A stretch of 64,000 nt of DNA, taken from the NCBI GenBank assembly GCA_019116965.1, contig DXAT01000024.1, positions 62,001 to 126,000 on the forward strand. The letters run 5' to 3'. Under the pieces are notes generated by a model. It was not told the DNA's origin, did not search any database, and saw only the letters and a program-made list of their open reading frames with translations. Positions 58,569 through 64,000 of the stretch are shown here, piece by piece (the stretch's first letter is position 1; every line of letters starts with the position of its first letter). Both the position numbers and the translations under genes were made by a program. The DNA comes from Candidatus Coprenecus pullistercoris (GTDB lineage: Bacteria > Bacteroidota > Bacteroidia > Bacteroidales > UBA932).

Positions 58569-59863
58569 CTCCGTTTTCCCCAGTTGATCATATCAAGAGC
58601 GATATCATCCCTATGGGAAGCCCCGTCAAAAGAAACTCTTTCCACCTGGGCATAGACCTTTGACCTTGCCTCCTCAAGCCCGCTCCCGACAGCGGACAGA
58701 GCCAGTACGCGGCCCCCTGATGTAACAAGCCCCCCGTCTTTTATCGCTGTGCCGGCATTGAATACCGTGATTCCCTCAAGAGACTCCAGACCGGATATAG
58801 GACACCCTTTGGCATACTTGCCGGGATAGCCGCCGGAAACAATTATGCAGGTCACGGCCGACTGAGCGGACACGACAATCCGTTCGCCGGAGAGGTCTCC
58901 ACGGGCAGCCGCGGCCATGTGCGCAAGCAGATCACTGTCTATACGCAGCATAACCGACTCCGTCTCGGGATCGCCCATACGCACATTGTACTCTATCACA
59001 TACGGGTCCCCGCCGCAGTTCATAAGGCCGAAGAATATGAATCCCCTATAGTCCAGGCCCTCACTTTCCAGACCTCTTACGGTAGGTTCTATGATACGGC
59101 TGCGCACCTTCTCCACAAAATCCTCCGTACAGAACGGCACTGGAGATACCGAACCCATGCCGCCTGTATTGGGGCCGGTGTCTCCGTTTCCTATCCTTTT
59201 GTAGTCCTTGGCCTCGGGCAGAAGCATATAGCCGTGACCGTCCGTAAGAACGAAGAATGAAACTTCCACGCCGTCAAGGTACTCCTCTATGACCACCTTC
59301 GCCCCTGCCGTCCCGAACTGTCCTCCGAAAATATGCTCGAGAGACTCTTCCGCTTCCTGAAGCGTCTGCGAGATAATCACACCTTTGCCTGCCGCAAGAC
59401 CGTCTGCCTTGACCACATAGGGAGGTCTGAGCGTCCGCAGAAAAGCTGATGCCTCGGCTTTCTGTCCAGCCGTAAAGCTTCTGTATGCAGCCGTCGGTAT
59501 TCCATGCCTTGCCATAAACTCCTTCGCAAAGTCCTTGCTTCCCTCCAGCATGGCTCCGGCCCGGCCCGGCCCGACGAAAAGCAAGTCCTTCCTGACCTCC
59601 GTAGATGACATCAGGAAATCTTTCAGGCCATTCACCAACGGATCCTCCGGTCCGCATACCACAATATCTATGTTCTTTTCCACGACTGTCCTCAGTATCA
59701 GGTCAAAATCCCCTACACTTCCGTCTATTTCCTCTGCCAGAGAGTTGATTCCGGGATTACCCGGAAGCGCATAAAATTTTCCGAGCACGGAGCTCCGGGA
59801 TATTTTCCAGGCGAGAGCGTGCTCCCTGCCGCCTGAACCGAGCAACAATACATTGTACTTCAT
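58565..59863 (-). CDS. purD: Phosphoribosylamine-glycine ligase
   Basis: A 432-residue ATP-grasp enzyme, the second step of purine synthesis, joining phosphoribosylamine and glycine. The opening VLLLGSGGREHALAWKI, the ATP-grasp VVKADGLAAGKGVI and the active-site NVRMGDPETESVML are clear. It follows the polysaccharide deacetylase gene by 6 bases and is coupled to the downstream membrane-protein gene. Confidence 0.97.
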   Translation of the reverse strand: MKYNVLLLGSGGREHALAWKISRSSVLGKFYALPGNPGINSLAEEIDGSVGDFDLILRTVVEKNIDIVVCGPEDPLVNGLKDFLMSSTEVRKDLLFVGPGRAGAMLEGSKDFAKEFMARHGIPTAAYRSFTAGQKAEASAFLRTLRPPYVVKADGLAAGKGVIISQTLQEAEESLEHIFGGQFGTAGAKVVIEEYLDGVEVSFFVLTDGHGYMLLPEAKDYKRIGNGDTGPNTGGMGSVSPVPFCTEDFVEKVRSRIIEPTVRGLESEGLDYRGFIFFGLMNCGGDPYVIEYNVRMGDPETESVMLRIDSDLLAHMAAAARGDLSGERIVVSAQSAVTCIIVSGGYPGKYAKGCPISGLESLEGITVFNAGTAIKDGGLVTSGGRVLALSAVGSGLEEARSKVYAQVERVSFDGASHRDDIALDMINWGKRR

Positions 59864-59869
59864 ATCTTA

Positions 59870-60481
59870 TTACAATAAAATAGGTTTACATTTCCAGCCA
59901 GCCCTACTCACCGCCTCGAGGGTCTTCGGAAGGGCGTACCATAGATTCTTCGAGGCTTTCATCGAGTCATGGAACACCGTTATAGAACCGGGTTCAAGAT
60001 AAGGCAGCACATTACGCGCACAGGCCTTGTGCCCCAACTTGCGGTTGTAATCACGGCTTATGATGGTCCACATGACTATATTGTATCGCACGCTAAGCAT
60101 ATCGGCCTGCCTGCGCGTTATCTTGGCATAAGGAGGCCGGTACAGGTTGGTTCCTATCAACTCAGCAGCCATATCCACATCCTGCACATAATCGTCCGAG
60201 GGTACCCTCCAACCGGCTATGTGACTGTAAGTATGTCCGCCTACGGCATGTCCCCTGCGGACAATCTCCCCGAAAAGATCCGGATACAGCTCTACATTCT
60301 TGCCTATGCAGAAAAATGTGGCTTTCGCCCCATACTCGTCCAACTGGTCCAGCACCCATGGTGTCACCTGTGGGCACGGTCCATCGTCAAAGGTAAGGAA
60401 AAGTCCGTCCGTCTCTTTTGGGAAAGACCAGATAAAAGACGGATAAATCCTTTTAATCAGTTTGGGCGGACGTATAAGCAT
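59870..60481 (-). CDS. Polysaccharide deacetylase family protein
   Basis: A 203-residue NodB-homology protein. The catalytic and metal-binding motifs are LTFDDGPCP (D32, D33) and HTYSH (H83, H87), with RPPYAKIT as motif 3. No signal peptide or membrane anchor is seen, unlike many peptidoglycan deacetylases, so the location is unclear. The start is at 60481. A divergent promoter gap with an inverted repeat separates it from the DUF4296 gene. Confidence 0.9.
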   Translation of the reverse strand: MLIRPPKLIKRIYPSFIWSFPKETDGLFLTFDDGPCPQVTPWVLDQLDEYGAKATFFCIGKNVELYPDLFGEIVRRGHAVGGHTYSHIAGWRVPSDDYVQDVDMAAELIGTNLYRPPYAKITRRQADMLSVRYNIVMWTIISRDYNRKLGHKACARNVLPYLEPGSITVFHDSMKASKNLWYALPKTLEAVSRAGWKCKPILL

Positions 60482-60499
60482 GGGCTTGCATTAAGGGTG

Positions 60500-60507
60500 C
60501 AAATATA
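60500..60507 (-). promoter_or_regulatory. -7 element of the deacetylase-purD run
   Basis: Minus-strand TATATTTG, 18 bases before the deacetylase start at 60481, within the left arm of the inverted repeat. Confidence 0.55.
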
Positions 60508-60519
60508 ACTTTTATTCTT

Positions 60520-60527
60520 TATATTTG
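60520..60527 (+). promoter_or_regulatory. -7 element of the DUF4296-to-deoC run
   Basis: TATATTTG, 22 bases before the ATG at 60550, within the right arm of the inverted repeat. Confidence 0.55.
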
Positions 60528-60549
60528 CACCTCGAACAACAGTACCGAC

Positions 60550-61323
60550 ATGCACAGAAAGACATTCCTCATCATATATACGGCCATACTCTCACTCATG
60601 GCACTCCCTTCATGCGACAGACGGGACGGAATAATACCCAAGGATGTCATGTCTGAGATATACTATGACATCTACATGACCGACGAAGCGATCAAAACCA
60701 GATACATCTTCAGAAAGATGGCTGATACGATGATGCTGTACGAGCCTATTTTCAACAAATACGGATATACCACCGAGGACTACAACAGAAGCGTGGAGTA
60801 CTATCTGGAACGGCCCGATAAGTTCGAGGATGTCTTTCAGGCAACAAAGACCATGCTGGAAATGCGCAAGTCCGAGCTCAACGACATCCTCGAGGCTGAA
60901 GGCAGACGCCCGCGCCTGTGGCCGCTTATAGACTCTCTCGAACTTTATACTGCTGACGGCATCCACGCAGGCATGATGTTCAAATACCTGAGAATGATGT
61001 TTTTTCAGGCAGACACCGCACTCCCGATGTCACCAGAGCCTGACACCGCCCTTTTAGAACGGCCATACAACACATTCCTCATCTTCGGAGACTCGGCGAT
61101 GAAGGCTGACAAGGACTTTCTCTTCTACTCGTCCTCGGACATGAAGACAGAGACCATCTGCATGATTGAGAAAGCCGAGGCAGCGAGAGACTCGCTGAAA
61201 GCCGCCGAGGACTCAGTCAAGGTAGCTGAGGCCGGAGTGACCGAATGGAAGCCAACACGGAAAAACAGGCATCGGGGCAATATGTTCACACCTGTCACAA
61301 CTCTTAAAGACACTATAAAATGA
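60550..61323 (+). CDS. DUF4296-like lipoprotein
   Basis: A 257-residue lipoprotein: lipobox LMALPSC with lipidated cysteine C22. The first half (about 30-110, IIPKDVMSEIYYDIYMTDEA and the helix YNRSVEYYLERPDKFEDVF) matches the Bacteroidota DUF4296 pattern of short alpha-helical repeats. The C-terminal tail is acidic and then lysine/arginine-rich. It overlaps the amidohydrolase gene by 4 bases. The function is unknown. Confidence 0.82.
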   Translation: MHRKTFLIIYTAILSLMALPSCDRRDGIIPKDVMSEIYYDIYMTDEAIKTRYIFRKMADTMMLYEPIFNKYGYTTEDYNRSVEYYLERPDKFEDVFQATKTMLEMRKSELNDILEAEGRRPRLWPLIDSLELYTADGIHAGMMFKYLRMMFFQADTALPMSPEPDTALLERPYNTFLIFGDSAMKADKDFLFYSSSDMKTETICMIEKAEAARDSLKAAEDSVKVAEAGVTEWKPTRKNRHRGNMFTPVTTLKDTIK

Positions 61324-62507
61324 GACGGATAGCTGCTAACTATATCTTTCCCGTAACCTCCGCACCTATACGCAACGGTTATGTGGATTTTTCAGATGAC
61401 GGAACGGTCACTGGCATCGGACAGCTTTCAGAAGAGACCGGAGGCACAGAGTTTCACAACGGCATACTCGTGCCCGGATTCACCAACGCGCACTGCCACA
61501 TAGAGCTGTCCCATCTGGAGGGCAAGTTCCGCGAGGCCACCGGCATGTCCGGCTTCATAGACCAGATCAACGCACTGAGGGAGTCCGCCCCTGAGGAGGA
61601 GCGGCAAAAAGCCATGAGGCATCAGTTCAAAAAGATGTACGACGAGGGAGTGAGCGCCATGGCGGACATCTCGAACTGCGACGAGAGCTTCGCCATGAAA
61701 AGCGAGGGTCCCATGTACACCCGCACTTTCATCGAGGTGTTCGGTTCAGAGCCTCAGGACGCCCCGGCCGTGATTGAGGATGCCCGCAAACTGGCGGGGA
61801 AAGCAACTGAAGCAGGCATCGACGCCGGCATCACACCCCACTCACCCTACACCATGAGTCCGGACCTGCTCCGCATGGCCTCAGCCGAGGGGCTTAAAGC
61901 CGGTTTCATCTCCTACCACAACCAGGAATCCCAGGAAGAGGACGACATGATAGGATTCCACCGCGGCCCCCTCTACGAGAACTACATCAACAGAGGGCTC
62001 AGCGTGGCTCCCGCCACAGGAAAGCCGGCCGTATTCCATTTTCTGGACCAGCTCCGGAAAGTACATCCGGCCCCGTTCGACGAGCACATACTTCTGATAC
62101 ACAACACAGTGGCCGGAGAAGACAGTATCCGTGCCGCAGAAAGCATATTGCACAACTGCACATGGGTCACATGCCCCTTATCCAACATCTTCATACACAG
62201 AGCCATGGCAGACCTGCCTCTGTTCATGCGCATGGGCGTCAGGATAGCTGTCGGCACAGACAGTCTGTCTTCCAACCATGTACTGTCGATAGTGGAGGAA
62301 ATAAAGTGCATCCAGAGCAGGTACCCCGAAATCCCTCTTGAAACGATTCTACAGTGGTGCTGTCTCAACGGAGCGGCCGCCCTCGGCAAGGACGGAGTCT
62401 TAGGCTCGTTCGACACCGGAAAGCGTCCGGGAGCAGTGCTTATCGACGCCATAGACTTCGACAGGATGCGGCTCACATCCGAAAGCACCTCCAGACGACT
62501 TATCTGA
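61320..62507 (+). CDS. Amidohydrolase family protein (deaminase-like)
   Basis: A 395-residue metal-dependent hydrolase. The HxH metal motif is H58-C-H60 (NAHCHIELSH), followed by the other ligands in ISYHNQES, LLIHNT and VGTDSLSSN, the signature of the cytosine-deaminase/SsnA clade. Proteins of this type deaminate purine-like bases or aminofutalosine; the substrate is not resolved by eye. It overlaps the DUF4296 lipoprotein gene by 4 bases (ATGA) and is followed by a radical SAM gene 24 bases later. Confidence 0.88.
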   Translation: MRRIAANYIFPVTSAPIRNGYVDFSDDGTVTGIGQLSEETGGTEFHNGILVPGFTNAHCHIELSHLEGKFREATGMSGFIDQINALRESAPEEERQKAMRHQFKKMYDEGVSAMADISNCDESFAMKSEGPMYTRTFIEVFGSEPQDAPAVIEDARKLAGKATEAGIDAGITPHSPYTMSPDLLRMASAEGLKAGFISYHNQESQEEDDMIGFHRGPLYENYINRGLSVAPATGKPAVFHFLDQLRKVHPAPFDEHILLIHNTVAGEDSIRAAESILHNCTWVTCPLSNIFIHRAMADLPLFMRMGVRIAVGTDSLSSNHVLSIVEEIKCIQSRYPEIPLETILQWCCLNGAAALGKDGVLGSFDTGKRPGAVLIDAIDFDRMRLTSESTSRRLI

Positions 62508-62531
62508 CAATTCATAACACAGTACAATACC

Positions 62532-63308
62532 ATGTCAACAATACTTTTCCATTCTATAGTCTTCGGCCCCATCAAGAGCCGCCGTCTGGGCAACTCCCTG
62601 GGCATCAACCTTCTGCCTGACAACGGCAAACTCTGTTCCTTCGACTGCGTCTACTGTGAGTGCGGATGGAACAAGGACGGCCGGGCCGACCAGGTCATCC
62701 CTACGAAAGAAGCTGTGTTCCAGCGGATGCGGGAACGCTTCGCCGAGCTGCATGCCGAGGGCACGCCGGTGGACACGATTACATTCTCCGGCAACGGCGA
62801 GCCCACCATCCATCCGGATTTTCCTGAGATTATTGATTTCACCCTGAAGATGAGGGACAAATACTTTCCCAACGCCGCCGTCTCAGTACTTTCCAATGCC
62901 ACCATGATCGGGAAAAAGGAAGTCCGGGAGGCCCTTATGAAGGTAACCAATCCCATATTGAAAATCGACAGCGGACTGGAGGAATACATACGCATAGTAA
63001 ACAAGCCGGTCGGACATTATTCCCTCCGGGAGACTGTCGACAACCTCAAAAAGTTCAACGGAAACTTCATCCTCCAGACCATGTTCCTCAGGGGCAACAT
63101 AGACGGCAGGAGGATAGACCTCACCTCCCCCGATAGCGTGGAGCCGTGGAGAAAAATAGTCCTTGACCTCAGGCCGAGAGAGGTGATGATGTACACCCTT
63201 GACCGTGAGACTCCTGCAAAGGAGCTTGAAAAAGTCACCGTGGAGGAGATGGAGACCATCGCCGCACCGCTCATGGAGGCCGGCATCACCGTACAGATCC
63301 GAGGCTGA
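62532..63308 (+). CDS. Radical SAM protein
   Basis: A 258-residue radical SAM protein. The cluster motif CxxxCxxC is at C35, C39 and C42 (CSFDCVYC), followed by a fourth nearby cysteine. TFSGNGEPTIHPDF is the family's SAM-binding glycine-rich motif. The opening VFGPIKSRRLGNSLGIN is found in a widespread but uncharacterised bacterial and archaeal radical SAM clade. Its ATG-overlap by one base with dtd suggests translational coupling, perhaps pointing to a tRNA or cofactor role. Not assigned further. Confidence 0.88.
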   Translation: MSTILFHSIVFGPIKSRRLGNSLGINLLPDNGKLCSFDCVYCECGWNKDGRADQVIPTKEAVFQRMRERFAELHAEGTPVDTITFSGNGEPTIHPDFPEIIDFTLKMRDKYFPNAAVSVLSNATMIGKKEVREALMKVTNPILKIDSGLEEYIRIVNKPVGHYSLRETVDNLKKFNGNFILQTMFLRGNIDGRRIDLTSPDSVEPWRKIVLDLRPREVMMYTLDRETPAKELEKVTVEEMETIAAPLMEAGITVQIRG

Positions 63309-63760
63309 TGAGGGCAGTAATCCAGCGCGTAAGCAGCTCCTCCGTCGTCATTGACGGGAAATGCCACGGGGAGATAGGGCACGGAATGACCATTCTCATC
63401 GGCATTGAGGGAAGCGACACCGTGGAGGACATAGACTGGCTATGCCGTAAAATAGTGAATCTCCGCATCTTCGATGACGAGAACGGAGTCATGAACCGCT
63501 CCGTCATAGAGACCGGAGGCGATATTCTCGTGATCAGCCAGTTTACCCTATACGCCTCCACCCGCAAAGGCAACAGACCCTCTTACATAAGAGCTGCCAG
63601 ACCTGAGATATCCGTTCCGATATACGAAAAATTTATAGAAAGCCTGGAGAATATTTTGGGAAAGCAGGTTAAAAAAGGTATCTTTGGAGCGGATATGAAG
63701 GTGGCAATAATCAACGAAGGCCCCGTCACCATCATCATAGACACCAAAAACAGAGAGTAA
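63308..63760 (+). CDS. dtd: D-aminoacyl-tRNA deacylase
   Basis: A 150-residue enzyme that removes D-amino acids mistakenly charged on tRNAs, such as D-Tyr-tRNA. The two family motifs ISQFTLYAST and GNRPSYIRAA are present, and the N-terminus MRAVIQRVSSSSVVIDG is typical. The start overlaps the radical SAM stop by one base (TGATG). The stop also overlaps the next ATG by one base. Confidence 0.97.
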   Translation: MRAVIQRVSSSSVVIDGKCHGEIGHGMTILIGIEGSDTVEDIDWLCRKIVNLRIFDDENGVMNRSVIETGGDILVISQFTLYASTRKGNRPSYIRAARPEISVPIYEKFIESLENILGKQVKKGIFGADMKVAIINEGPVTIIIDTKNRE

Positions 63761-64000
63761 TGGACGAAATAGAAAGTAAGATCAAGGCTATCCACGACAA
63801 TCTCAGCCATTGGATGACACCAGAAGTTCTCAAGGCCTGCCTCAGCATGACAGACCTTACATCATTGAAAGCCACCGATACTTATTCCGGTATCAGGAAA
63901 CTCACGGAAGAAGTCAACGACTTCCAGAAGCATTATCCTGAATATCCGTTACCGGCATCGATATGCGTCTATCCCAACTTCGCCAGGACAGTCAAGGATA
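63760..64000 (+). CDS. deoC: Deoxyribose-phosphate aldolase, N-terminal part
   Basis: An open reading frame from the ATG at 63760 to the right edge, 80 codons visible. The segments LSMTDLTSLKATDT and SICVYPNFARTVKD match the N-terminal strands of Bacteroidota deoxyribose-5-phosphate aldolase, which splits deoxyribose 5-phosphate to glyceraldehyde 3-phosphate and acetaldehyde. The catalytic lysines lie beyond the window. It overlaps dtd by one base (TAATG). Confidence 0.85.
   Translation, partial: MDEIESKIKAIHDNLSHWMTPEVLKACLSMTDLTSLKATDTYSGIRKLTEEVNDFQKHYPEYPLPASICVYPNFARTVKD

Larger units (their letters stand above)
60496..60531. repeat. 13-bp inverted repeat holding two divergent -7 elements
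   Basis: GGTGCAAATATAA (60496-60508) and TTATATTTGCACC (60519-60531) are perfect reverse complements with a 10-base spacer. Each arm contains a TAnnTTTG promoter element facing outward. The arms extend beyond the -7 motifs by five bases, so a bound dimeric regulator is possible but unproven. Confidence 0.8.

Noticed and set aside
1-64000. Search for CRISPR arrays, phage genes, integrases, transposases, rRNA and known riboswitches
   Set aside because: None was recognised on either strand; the gaps are too short for most such elements.

Overview
The window is a dense, ordinary-looking chromosomal segment of a Bacteroidales bacterium (phylum Bacteroidota), most likely an uncultivated, gut- or rumen-type strict anaerobe. 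The evidence is threefold. Promoters carry the Bacteroidota -7 element TAnnTTTG and there is little Shine-Dalgarno signal. Many genes belong to families restricted to this phylum (DUF6175-, DUF6913-, DUF5723-, DUF6340-, DUF5606- and DUF4296-like proteins, a long NusB, BACON-like and other lipoproteins). Pyruvate phosphate dikinase and the [FeFe]-hydrogenase maturases HydE and HydF point to an anaerobic, PPi-linked metabolism. No phage, insertion sequence, integrase, CRISPR array or rRNA operon was seen. There is one tRNA (Cys-GCA). No gap without a gene exceeds about 190 bases.

Layout. 1-4578: the purL 3' end, a PIN-PhoH ATPase and pyruvate phosphate dikinase, closed by a strong terminator. 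4706-8077: a promoter-driven run of five small exported proteins, two of them LPP20-like and one DUF6175-like. This is the most interesting uncharacterised locus. 8078-10317 (minus): hydF-hydE. 10382-16499: a DUF6913-like protein, a DUF368 polyprenyl-phosphate translocase and a giant TamB, apparently started at a non-canonical codon. 16505-18824 (minus): rsmI-like, folB, mtaB. 18866-20119: an MBL hydrolase and a MaoC dehydratase. 20140-23571 (minus): an HMA metal-binding protein, a large lipoprotein and a DUF5723 barrel. 23609-31795 (minus): gpsA, pgi, addB-like and addA-like genes. 31895-34391 (minus): a BACON-like lipoprotein with its own promoter and terminator, then rnhA and pdxA.

34464-37655: recG, mgsA and a NUDIX hydrolase. 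37665-43346 (minus): glnS, rmuC, an LPP20-like lipoprotein, an outer-membrane barrel and an unusual HD plus uracil-DNA-glycosylase fusion. 43477-49988 (minus): a long housekeeping run of nusB, yajC, ybbR-like, coaE, DUF5606, rimO, a DUF6340-like lipoprotein and yicC, ending at a terminator. 50075-50446: a PUR-alpha-like DUF3276 protein. 50443-56345 (minus): purM, an orphan lipoprotein, a 3'-5' exonuclease, an rRNA methyltransferase, a free-methionine sulfoxide reductase, tRNA-Cys and a short-chain dehydrogenase. 56447-57649: an aminotransferase. 57642-60481 (minus): a polysaccharide deacetylase, purD and a polytopic membrane protein. 60550-64000: a DUF4296 lipoprotein, an amidohydrolase, a radical SAM protein, dtd and the start of deoC.

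Themes: purine synthesis (purL, purM, purD), tRNA and ribosome modification (mtaB, rimO, rsmI-like, rlmI-like, dtd, glnS, yicC), DNA repair (addAB-like, recG, rmuC, UDG fusion, exonuclease), and envelope building (tamB, DUF368, yajC, many lipoproteins and barrels). Many neighbours overlap by 1-4 bases, implying translational coupling. All functional assignments rest on recognising motifs and family resemblance by eye. No database search was run.
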